From assembly GCF_014197015.1 (NCBI RefSeq), contig NZ_JACIET010000002.1, positions 1,178,001-1,242,000 of the forward strand: a stretch of 64,000 nucleotides of DNA, read 5' to 3'. This document shows, in pieces, positions 7,952-15,869 of the stretch. A program made the position numbers and the translations under genes. Under the pieces are notes generated by a model, which did no database searches, had not been told where the DNA came from, and worked only from the letters and a program-made list of their open reading frames with translations. Origin of the DNA: Niveibacterium umoris. Lineage in GTDB: Bacteria; Pseudomonadota; Gammaproteobacteria; Burkholderiales; Rhodocyclaceae. How positions within the stretch are numbered: the first letter of the stretch is position 1; every line of letters starts with the position of its first letter.

Positions 7952-10900
7952 TTAGCCTGCGACTGGCGCGGGTTTCAAGGCCGGCGTTGGTTTGAGCTCG
8001 GGTGGCCGCTCGCAACGCATGCCGTCCTGCGCCGGACGATTGATCTCGTCGATCAGACTTGGTGCCAGCACCTTCAGCAATTGCGCCGGCAGCGCGCTGG
8101 TGAATTTGTAATCGGCCGCCTCGGGGCCTTTCACATAGGCGGTGATGGTGCCGAAGTGGCGGTCTCCGATGTAGAACACCAGCGTGCCGGATCGACTCAC
8201 CACCCGCTCCGAAATCAGCACGCCGCCCTTGCCGTAGACCTCGAAGCGATGGTCGCCGGTGCCGGTCTTGCCGCCCACGGTGATGACGCTGCCGTCCGCC
8301 CGTTTGAACACGCCGCTGAGCCGTTTGGCGGTGCCTTTCTCGACTACTTCCGCCATGGTCTCGCGCGCCACCTTCGCGACTTCCGATGGCAACACGCGCT
8401 CGCCGGCCTGCGGCCGGTAAGTGAGGCGTGTTTCGTAAGGGGTGTCGGCGGCAAAGCGCATCGCATCGAGTCGCACCGTCGGCAGGCGTACCCCGTCGTT
8501 GATCAGCACGCCGACGAGTTCGGCCAGCGCGGCCGGGCGGTCGGCCGAACTGCCCAGCGCCGTGGCGTATGACGGCACCAGCGTATCGAAGGGATAGCCC
8601 AGGCGCTTCCACATCTTGTGGATTTCGAGGAAGGCTTCGACCTCGACCAGTTGCTTGATGCGCACGTCCTGCGCGCTCTTGTAGCGGGTCTTGAACAGCC
8701 AGCGATAGACGTTCTGGCGTTCGTCGGCGCTGGCGGCGAAAACCTGCGACAGCGTTGCGCCGGGGTGCTGGCGCAGGTAGCCGACCAGCCACAGTTCCAG
8801 CGGGTGCACGCCGGCGAGGTAGCCGCGATCGGCGAGATCGTAGGCTTCCGGCGAATAGCTTTCGTACAGGCGCGCGATGCTGTCCGATTCGAAGGAGGCG
8901 TCGGGCAGGTTCTGCTCGAGGAAGGCGCCCAGCTGCGACTCATCCGCCTTCGGATCGATCGAGCGGAAGATGGTGGTGAGCCGCTTCGGGGTCGGGTGGA
9001 TGCCCTGCAGCAGGATGTCGAGCGACTCGCCGGCGTTCTTGCCCTGGTACTTCTTGTAGAAGCGGCTGATGAATTCCTTGCCCTCGCGGTCGGCAAAGCG
9101 CGCGAGGTAGTCCTGCCGCTTCGGATCCTTGTTGTCGTCGAGCAGCGTGGCGCTGGAGCTGGGCATGTTGAACATCGTGTGGCGCACGATGTCACGCATG
9201 ATGCGGATGAAGGCGAGGTTCACCGAGCGCTGAAGCGCCTCGCGCACCGACACGATGCGCGTGTTGTCCAGCTTGTCGAAGTTCTCGAAGGTCAGCAGCC
9301 CGCCGCCGGTGAAGAAGCTCTCGCCCGGGTTGGCCGAATACTTGCGTTCCATCGCTGCGCGCAGCATGTCTTCCAGGCTGGCGTCCCTGTTCGCGGTCAG
9401 GTATTCGACCGCCCAGCTGGTGAGGTAGTCCTGCTGGGCGACCGGCAGCTTGACGAGCGCCTCGCGATCCAGCGGCGACAGGCGCTCATGCAGGCGCGCG
9501 ATGATTTCGAGGTAAGTGACCAGGGTACGCAACTTGGCGGTCGAGCCGAGGTCGAGCTTGGTGCCTTCGTTGATGTCGAAGGGCTGGTCGAAGTTGTCGG
9601 TCTGCACCCGGACCAGGTTGGCGCCGGCGGTACGTTCGAACAGCGTGAAGCTGTAGATCACCTTGGCGGGGTCGCCGCCGCCGAGCAGGTGGTCGCCGAC
9701 CAGGCCGGCTTCCTTGGCCGCGGCGGGGTCGGAAATCTTGCGCAGCGTGTCGGTCACCGCGCGCTGTAGTTTGACGTCGAGCGTGCTGACCGCGCTCAGG
9801 TCGAGACGGTCGAGGTCGTACAGGCGTGGCACGCGCAGCAGCGTCGCCAGCTGGGTGCGCGTCACCACCGCCGCCTTGCGACCGGCCAGCGAGTGCGTCC
9901 CGCCCGACTGGGCGCTGCGTTGCAGTTGCAGCGGCTGGCGCAGCGCTGCGTCGCGCAGTTCGCTGCTGATGACCCCCTGTGTCGCCATCAGCCGCAGGTG
10001 CACGTTGGTCAGGTTTTCCAGCGATGTCGGGTCGGCGAGGAAGCCGCTCGGGCGCCGCTGCGAAATCATCAGCGACAGCGCCTGCTTGTAGGCGAGCGCG
10101 CGTGCCGCCGGGTTGGCGGCCGGGTCGCGCAGCAAGGCATTTACCTCGGCGAAGTCGCGGCCGTACCACGCAGCCATGCCGTCGCCGATACCGATCACTT
10201 CGCCGTAGCCGGGTTTGGCTGCCAGCGGCACGGTGTTCAGGTAATCGACGACCAGCTGGCGCCGAACCTGCGTCGTATCCTCGCCCGGCAGGTAGGCGCG
10301 CAGCGAGGCCGAGGCCATCTGCCGCAGTTTCTCGCGCGGCGTACTGGTGCGCCCCTCGGGCGAGTGACGGTACTTCTCGATCTGCGTCGCCAGGGTGCTG
10401 CCGCCATGGGCGTCGTGCTCGGCATCGATACGGCGCAGCAGCTGATCGAAGGCGGCTTTGGCGAAGCGGTCCCACTCGACCGCCGGGTTCTTGGTGACCG
10501 GCCCCGGTTCCAGCAACTCGCGGTTCTCGATGAACAGGAGGCTGCGCACCAGCAGATCGGGCACCGAACGAAAGTCTTCGTAGAAGTGTTCCGGGAAGCG
10601 CGCCTGGAACAAGGTCTGGCCAGCGCAGTCTTCGAGCGTGAGTCCTCCCTGCGTCTTTTCGCGATACGGTGCGAAGAAGCCGAGGTCGACCGCACGCGCC
10701 ATCTCGGCGGAGATGCGTGCCTGATGCGTGATCGCGAAATCGCGCGCGCCGAGCCGCGCGAGGTATTCGGGTAGCGTGCTGTAGCCCAGGCGCTGGTCGA
10801 AGGGCCCGGCGCCGGGGAAGCGGATCGCATCGCTCTTGCCCGGTTCGACATGGAAGGACATGCTGCGCCCCCACTCCGCGAGATGCAGGGCCTCGAAGCG

Positions 10901-11056
10901 CGAGGTGGTGGTCTCGTACCAGATCAGGCCCGCGGCGGCGAGCACGAGGATCAGGATCACCGCGGCGAGTATGCGTACGACGTGGCCGAGCAGCCGGAGC
11001 GGCAGTGAAACGGGGCGTTGCGCCTTGCTGGTCATGCGATCGGGGAATTGCGCCAT
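7952..11056 (-). CDS. Class A penicillin-binding protein (transglycosylase/transpeptidase), divergent
   Basis: 1034 residues, ATG at 11056. One transmembrane segment lies at about residues 24-47 (LLGHVVRILAAVILILVLAAAGLIW region), so the rest is periplasmic. The glycosyltransferase-51 part shows FIENRELLEP in place of the usual EDxxFxxHxG and HGGSTLATQIEK in place of GGSTLTQQ. The transpeptidase part has the acyl-serine motif GSTAKL, SVN and KTGTGD, so the active site is complete. The long insert of several hundred residues between SVN and KTG is unusual. The enzyme should polymerise and cross-link peptidoglycan, but its motif variants set it apart from PBP1a/1b. Confidence 0.82.
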   Translation of the reverse strand: MAQFPDRMTSKAQRPVSLPLRLLGHVVRILAAVILILVLAAAGLIWYETTTSRFEALHLAEWGRSMSFHVEPGKSDAIRFPGAGPFDQRLGYSTLPEYLARLGARDFAITHQARISAEMARAVDLGFFAPYREKTQGGLTLEDCAGQTLFQARFPEHFYEDFRSVPDLLVRSLLFIENRELLEPGPVTKNPAVEWDRFAKAAFDQLLRRIDAEHDAHGGSTLATQIEKYRHSPEGRTSTPREKLRQMASASLRAYLPGEDTTQVRRQLVVDYLNTVPLAAKPGYGEVIGIGDGMAAWYGRDFAEVNALLRDPAANPAARALAYKQALSLMISQRRPSGFLADPTSLENLTNVHLRLMATQGVISSELRDAALRQPLQLQRSAQSGGTHSLAGRKAAVVTRTQLATLLRVPRLYDLDRLDLSAVSTLDVKLQRAVTDTLRKISDPAAAKEAGLVGDHLLGGGDPAKVIYSFTLFERTAGANLVRVQTDNFDQPFDINEGTKLDLGSTAKLRTLVTYLEIIARLHERLSPLDREALVKLPVAQQDYLTSWAVEYLTANRDASLEDMLRAAMERKYSANPGESFFTGGGLLTFENFDKLDNTRIVSVREALQRSVNLAFIRIMRDIVRHTMFNMPSSSATLLDDNKDPKRQDYLARFADREGKEFISRFYKKYQGKNAGESLDILLQGIHPTPKRLTTIFRSIDPKADESQLGAFLEQNLPDASFESDSIARLYESYSPEAYDLADRGYLAGVHPLELWLVGYLRQHPGATLSQVFAASADERQNVYRWLFKTRYKSAQDVRIKQLVEVEAFLEIHKMWKRLGYPFDTLVPSYATALGSSADRPAALAELVGVLINDGVRLPTVRLDAMRFAADTPYETRLTYRPQAGERVLPSEVAKVARETMAEVVEKGTAKRLSGVFKRADGSVITVGGKTGTGDHRFEVYGKGGVLISERVVSRSGTLVFYIGDRHFGTITAYVKGPEAADYKFTSALPAQLLKVLAPSLIDEINRPAQDGMRCERPPELKPTPALKPAPVAG

Positions 11057-11290
11057 AAATCAGTGCAGGTGCTGCACTCTCGCTTGGCATTATCCCGAAT
11101 GCGGCCGCGCAATTGCCGGGGCGTGGCACATTCGCAACGGCGCCCTGTTTGGTTCGAGCACCGACCTATCCTGTCGCGGCGCGGCGTTGGCCGAGTTCGG
11201 CTGGCGCCGCCGTGCTGCCGGAGCCATTCGGTTGCGCCGATCCGCTTGCGTGGGGGCACAATGGCTGTCTTCTCGTGGAGGACGGGGCAG

Positions 11291-11767
11291 ATGTTTCTCT
11301 CGGATCTGACATCGTGGCGTGCCCGCACGCCGGTGCTGCCACAGGCAGTGGCGCGGGCGCTCGCCGCACTCGAAACGCGGGCGCTCGATACCCTGCCGCC
11401 GGGGCGTTATCCGCTCGATGAAGAGGGGATGTTCCTGCTGATCCAGGAGCTGGTGACCCGCCCGCTCGCCGACAGCCGGCCTGAAGCGCACCGGGACCAT
11501 GCCGACATCCAGATCGTGCTGGCCGGGCGCGAGCGCTTCGGCATGGCCGCGCCCGACGCGGCGCTGGCGCCGGTCGACGATCTGCTGGCGACGCGCGACA
11601 TCGCCTTCTATCCGACCCCGACGCGCGAGTGGTTTGTTGATCTGCAGCCGGGGCAACTCGCGATCTTCTATCCCGGCGATCTGCATCGACCCTGTGTCGC
11701 CGTCGATGCGCCCGCGCCGGTACGCAAGGCGGTGGTGAAGATCCACCGCCGCCTGCTCGGGCTCTAA
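11291..11767 (+). CDS. YhcH/YjgK/YiaL family (DUF386) protein
   Basis: 158 residues; ATG at 11291 sits about 10 bases after GGAGG, which decides it over a more upstream ATG at 11261. The cupin-like fold is indicated by HRDHADIQIVLAGRERFG (about residues 60-78) and the C-terminal PGDLHRPCVAVDAPAPVRKAVVKI, which hold the putative metal ligands (His, Glu/Asp, His). Family members such as E. coli YhcH are linked to sialic acid or sugar-acid catabolism, but no such genes are near, so the substrate is unknown. Confidence 0.85.
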   Translation: MFLSDLTSWRARTPVLPQAVARALAALETRALDTLPPGRYPLDEEGMFLLIQELVTRPLADSRPEAHRDHADIQIVLAGRERFGMAAPDAALAPVDDLLATRDIAFYPTPTREWFVDLQPGQLAIFYPGDLHRPCVAVDAPAPVRKAVVKIHRRLLGL

Positions 11768-11917
11768 GGAAGGCCTGAATAAGCGGCAGCGACGGCGCGT
11801 CGCTGCGTTACGGCGTGCTCACGCCCGCGCCTATCCATCAGATAGGTCCTGGTCGCGGCGCGCGCCGCGCGCCGCGCCTTGCGCTGCATCCGTCTCGCGC
11901 ACTTTTTCAGACCTTCC
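11768..11917. repeat. MITE-like short element with terminal inverted repeats
   Basis: The 150-base stretch directly after the YhcH stop begins GGAAGGCCTGAATAAG (11768-11783) and ends with the inverse complement of GGAAGGTCTGAAAAAG (about 11902-11917), 14 of 16 bases matching. The interior is very GC-rich with short hairpins and has no coding potential. Size and ends are typical of dispersed non-autonomous elements of Betaproteobacteria. No target-site duplication is obvious and no second copy was noticed in this window. Confidence 0.5.
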
Positions 11918-11926
11918 CTCAGGGCG

Positions 11927-12520
11927 CTACTGCGCGCCCTGCTGTTTCTTCATCGCCTCGACCATCTGCTTCATCTGCTCCGGCGTCATGCGGCCGCCCG
12001 GTTGCATGCCTGCCTGTTTCTGCATCTCCAGGGCGTTGAAGCGGCGTCCGTTGACTTCCATGTCGCCCCCCTTCCAGCCGCTCGGGCAGGCGCCCAGCCA
12101 GCGCACCGTGACCTTGTGACGCGCATCGGCGGTGCCGTTCATCGGGGGGTCGAAGTGCGTCTGCGAGTCGATCGTGTAGGTATTGGCGAAGTCGCCGGTG
12201 ATGACCGAGTGGATGGTCGCCGTCGTGGTGCCGTGCTTGCACACCGCATCGGCTTCCCAGCCGGTGGCCGTCTTCTTGAAGGAATGCTTCTCGCACTCGC
12301 TGCGGCCGGGCCCGCCGCCGCCCTGCAGCGCGTGTTTCTGCATCTCGGCGTCGCTCTTCGCGTCGATGCACTGCTTCATGGGCGGCATCGGGTGTTTGCT
12401 GGCCGGGTTTTCCGCGCTCATTTCCCAAAGGCCTTCCTTGCGCTGCGGGAAGTCCGCAGCCAGGCTGCTTGCGCATCCGAGCAGGCACAGGGCAAGACAG
12501 GTGAAGCGTACGGTGTGCAT
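11927..12520 (-). CDS. DUF3617 family periplasmic protein
   Basis: 197 residues from ATG at 12520, preceded by GGGAG. A signal peptide (LALCLLGCASSLA) precedes the mature domain; the Cys in it might also be read as a lipobox. DUF3617 features are the opening KEGLWEMSAEN, a Cys-containing pair (MKQCIDAKSD and RSECEKHSFKKTATGW), and DAVCKHGTTTATIHSVITGDF. The C-terminus is Met/Gln-rich (MTPEQMKQMVEAMKKQQ). The family is widespread in Proteobacteria with no defined function. Confidence 0.85.
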   Translation of the reverse strand: MHTVRFTCLALCLLGCASSLAADFPQRKEGLWEMSAENPASKHPMPPMKQCIDAKSDAEMQKHALQGGGGPGRSECEKHSFKKTATGWEADAVCKHGTTTATIHSVITGDFANTYTIDSQTHFDPPMNGTADARHKVTVRWLGACPSGWKGGDMEVNGRRFNALEMQKQAGMQPGGRMTPEQMKQMVEAMKKQQGAQ

Positions 12521-12572
12521 ATCGACTCCCGATAGAAGAAGGGTAGCTAAAGCATAGACCGCGCAAAGGCGC

Positions 12573-15107
12573 TCAGCGCTCGCTGATGGAACCGCCCGCA
12601 CGCATGCCGCGCTCGCGCTCGCGCTGGCGCAGCACATCGATCATCACGTTGAAGGTGCGGGCCAGCGCGCCGATCTCGTCGTTGTTGGAGACCTTCACAT
12701 GCGCGCCTTCGTAGTCGCCGCGCTTGAGCGCATCCGCCGCGCGGGTGAGCTGTTTCACCGGCCGCACGATGCTGCGCGCGAAGAGCAGCGCCAGAAGCAC
12801 GAACACCGTGCCGACGGCCAGCAAGCTGTAGAGCACCTGGCGGAACATGCGTTGCAGCGGCGCTTCGAAGCTGTCATGCGACTCGCTCACACCGACCACC
12901 CAGTCATGTCCGGAGACCGGTGCGAAGCCGGCGACCTCGCGCACACCGGAAATCGTCGAATCGAAATCCACGTTGCCCTCGCGGCGCGCACCGACCATTG
13001 CCGCGGCGAGGCTGGGCATGTCGAGGCTGTCGATACGGTCGCGCCGGAAGCGCTGGTCGGCCGAGATGGCTGCAAGCGCAGAGGGCGACAGGCGCGCGAG
13101 GCTGCGGAAGCGCAGCGCGTTGTTGCGGTGGTGGATCAGCACGCCGTCGCCGTCGACCAGGAAGGGTTCGCGGCTGTCGCTGCGCGCGGTATCGACGATC
13201 GCACCGATCGTTTCCGCGCGCAGCCGCAGCACCACCACGCCGATCGTCTTCTCGTCTGCCCGCTTGACCGGATAGGCCACGTACGCGCCGGCGCGTCCGG
13301 CGACCGCCCCGACGATGATGCTGGTGACGTTCGACCTGCCGGCCATCGCGGTGCGGAAGTAGTCGCGGAACGCGTAGTTGCCGCCCACCACTTCCGGCGC
13401 GGTCGAGACGACGGCGTTGCCGCTGGCGTCCATCAGCGTCAGCAGGTGTACGTCCGGATTGGTCGCGACCAGATTGCGAAAGCGCGTCAGCAGCGCGGCC
13501 TTGCCTGCGTCGGTCGGCGTCGTGAGCACTTCGGCCACTTCGGCGTTGCTGGCGACAAAGGCGGTCACGCGGCGGCTGTCTTCGATCAGCTGCGAGAGGC
13601 GGCCCGAGGTCGTCAGGGCAAGGTGTTCGAGGCTGCGTCGTTCGGCGCGGGCGAGCGCTTCCACGCTGGTGGTGTAGTTGTGATAGCCGGTGATGCTCAT
13701 CGGCAGCACCGCCGCGATCACCAGCGCGAGCGCCATCTTCAGGGCCAGCGGCCAGGAGCCCGGATGCACGATGCGCCGGCCTGCGCCGCTGCGTGCCGTG
13801 CCCTCGCTGTCGGCCTGTGTAGCGGCGCCGGCGGCGAGCGCTTCCTGCAGACCGAGGCTGGCCGCGTGCGCGGCGAAGAGTGCGAGGCGGAAGGCCTCGA
13901 CGCTCTGCGGCCGGTCTTCCGGGCGCAGTTGCAGCGCCCAGTCGATGGCGCGCAGGAACTCGCGGCTGTAGCGCCCGGCGCCGGCTTCTTCGGCGCTCAG
14001 GTCAGCCTGCGGTGCCGCCTGCCGGTCGGGCGCCTCGCGCGGGCGCTGCCCGGTCACCATCCAGTAAAGCGTGGCGCCGAGCGCGTAGAGATCCGTCCAC
14101 GGCCCCTGGTTGTCGCCCAGGTATTGCTCGATCGGCGCATAGCCGGGCGTCAGGATGCTCGGTGCGTCGGGAGCGCCGCCACTGGCGGGGCGCGCCGCGC
14201 CGAAATCCAGCAGCACGAGGCTGCCATCCTCGTCGCGCACGCACAGGTTGTCAGGCTTGATGTCGCGGTGCAGGACGCCGCTGCGATGCACCAGCGCCAG
14301 GCCGTCGAGCAGGGGGTGAAGGAGCAGCAGCAGATCCGGTTCCGAGAACGGCGTTGCGCCGCTGGCCGCGGCATCGCGCGCGCGCCCGCCGAGCAGGCGG
14401 CTGAGTGCCGGCGCGTTGCGCCGCTGATTGAGCCACCAGTCGCCAAGGGCGCGGCCGCGTTCGTAGTCCAGCACCATGTAGGCGGTGCGGTTGGCCTCGA
14501 AAAAGCGCGCCACGCGCACGATGTTGCGATGGCGGAAGGTCGCCAGCGTGCGTGCTTCGACGAGGAACTGGTCGAGGCCGTCGAGCAGCGTCGGCATGGC
14601 GTCGAGCCGGCGTGGCCGCACGGTGCTGTCGCGCGCCCGCATCGCGAACTGTGCTGGCAGGTATTCCTTGATCGCAACCTGCGCATGCAGGTTGACGTCG
14701 GTGGCGAGGTAGGTGATGCCGAAGCCGCCCTGGCCGAGCACGGCATCGATGCGGTATTCGTGCAGCCGGTAGCCAGGCTGCAGCGCGATCGGTGCGGGCT
14801 CGGGGCGCGCCGGTGGGGTGACCGGCAGCGCGGCCACCGGTGAGGCCGGTGCTGCCGCCTGCGCCGTCGCAATCTCCGCTAGCGGTGCGGCGGCTTGCGG
14901 CGGGCGTGCCGGGGCTGGTGCAGCAACAGGTGTCGGGCGGTGCGCCGCGCCTGCCGGCAGTATCACCGTCTCGGTGTCGCCGGCAGGTGCAGCCTGGGGC
15001 GTAGCGGGCAGCACCACGGTGGCCTGGCTTTCGGCCCGTGCGGGCTTGCCCTGACGCAGGCGATCGAGCGCTTCGGCGGCGAGCAAGACGGTATTGCGAT
15101 CGTCCAT
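12573..15107 (-). CDS. Transmembrane Ser/Thr protein kinase with Cache sensor and C-terminal HAMP
   Basis: 844 residues from ATG at 15107. Residues 1-110 are Ala/Pro-rich and carry three similar T-V-x-L stretches (TVLLAAE, TVVLPAT, TVILPAG). The PknB-type kinase domain spans about 117-410: glycine loop LGQGGFG (124-130), Lys147 in VAIKEY, HRDIKPDN (280-287), DFG (301-303), and TPGYAPIEQY; all catalytic residues are present. A first membrane segment follows (about 452-474), then a roughly 290-residue extracytoplasmic double-Cache-like domain, a second membrane segment and a HAMP domain that ends the protein. The kinase therefore precedes the sensor. It is divergent from the 15198-19325 operon, which carries further Cache proteins. 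Confidence 0.88.
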   Translation of the reverse strand: MDDRNTVLLAAEALDRLRQGKPARAESQATVVLPATPQAAPAGDTETVILPAGAAHRPTPVAAPAPARPPQAAAPLAEIATAQAAAPASPVAALPVTPPARPEPAPIALQPGYRLHEYRIDAVLGQGGFGITYLATDVNLHAQVAIKEYLPAQFAMRARDSTVRPRRLDAMPTLLDGLDQFLVEARTLATFRHRNIVRVARFFEANRTAYMVLDYERGRALGDWWLNQRRNAPALSRLLGGRARDAAASGATPFSEPDLLLLLHPLLDGLALVHRSGVLHRDIKPDNLCVRDEDGSLVLLDFGAARPASGGAPDAPSILTPGYAPIEQYLGDNQGPWTDLYALGATLYWMVTGQRPREAPDRQAAPQADLSAEEAGAGRYSREFLRAIDWALQLRPEDRPQSVEAFRLALFAAHAASLGLQEALAAGAATQADSEGTARSGAGRRIVHPGSWPLALKMALALVIAAVLPMSITGYHNYTTSVEALARAERRSLEHLALTTSGRLSQLIEDSRRVTAFVASNAEVAEVLTTPTDAGKAALLTRFRNLVATNPDVHLLTLMDASGNAVVSTAPEVVGGNYAFRDYFRTAMAGRSNVTSIIVGAVAGRAGAYVAYPVKRADEKTIGVVVLRLRAETIGAIVDTARSDSREPFLVDGDGVLIHHRNNALRFRSLARLSPSALAAISADQRFRRDRIDSLDMPSLAAAMVGARREGNVDFDSTISGVREVAGFAPVSGHDWVVGVSESHDSFEAPLQRMFRQVLYSLLAVGTVFVLLALLFARSIVRPVKQLTRAADALKRGDYEGAHVKVSNNDEIGALARTFNVMIDVLRQRERERGMRAGGSISER

Positions 15108-15197
15108 GGCGCGGTAGCGTTCCTTCTCTGTTGGCGGCCGGAGCAGTGTGGATGCGGGTGCTACGATAGTTGAATCCCGCCCGGAGAGTGCACACCG

Positions 15198-15869
15198 ATG
15201 TCCCGACAGCGCGCCCGCCGAACGCCCGACCCCGCCGCGCGGGCCAGCTTCGCCCGCCTGCTCGCGGTGGCGGCGTTGGTGGCGATGTTCGGCATCGGCA
15301 TGTGCGTCTTCCTCAGTTACTTCAAATTCAAGTCGGCGCTCGAGGCGGCTGCGCGTTCGCGGATGGAAGTGCCGGCCACGGCGGTGCGCGAGGGCATACA
15401 GTCGGCGCTTGCGCTGGGTCTGCCGCTCGCGAGTGTGAGCACCGCGCCTGACCTGCTGGCGCGCGAACGACTGGCGGATGCGGCGATCGAAGAGATCTGC
15501 GTCTTCGACGAAAGCGGGCGCGTGCGCTTCAGCACCGACGGGGCCCGCGTCGGCCGTAGCATCGACGCGCGCTGGCGCGACGCCGCGCGTCGCGGGTCCG
15601 TGAAGGGATGGCATCTGGCCGAGCCCGCGCAGGCGGTGCTGGGTTTATCGATACGCAACAGCTTCGATCTGCAACTTGGGCAGGTTGCGGTGCGCTACTC
15701 GCTGGCTTCCCTGCAACAGGCGCTCGACCGGATGCGGGCGCAGCTCGCGCTGATCGCGCTGATCGGCTGGCTCGGCACGCTGGCGTTCGCGGCGCTGGTG
15801 CTTGGTCTGGTATTGCGTCTGAGCGCGCCGGCTGCCAAGCCGGGCGAGGCCGCGCTGGCGGGCGGATGA
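15198..15869 (+). CDS. Membrane-anchored Cache-like sensor protein without output domain
   Basis: 223 residues, ATG at 15198 after GGAGAG. The layout is TM1 (about residues 20-42), an extracytoplasmic domain of about 130 residues with a Cache/CHASE look (ICVFDESGRVRFSTDGARVG) and TM2 (about 185-208), then a 15-residue tail. No kinase, cyclase, HAMP or methyl-accepting domain follows. It could act as a ligand-sensing partner of the divergent kinase or of the next gene, which has a similar extracytoplasmic region; that is inference. Its stop overlaps the next start (ATGA). Confidence 0.7.
   Translation: MSRQRARRTPDPAARASFARLLAVAALVAMFGIGMCVFLSYFKFKSALEAAARSRMEVPATAVREGIQSALALGLPLASVSTAPDLLARERLADAAIEEICVFDESGRVRFSTDGARVGRSIDARWRDAARRGSVKGWHLAEPAQAVLGLSIRNSFDLQLGQVAVRYSLASLQQALDRMRAQLALIALIGWLGTLAFAALVLGLVLRLSAPAAKPGEAALAGG

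Noticed and set aside
12699-14843. 714-codon plus-strand open frame opposite the Ser/Thr kinase
   Set aside because: Antisense to intact kinase motifs; no family match and composition of a shadow frame.
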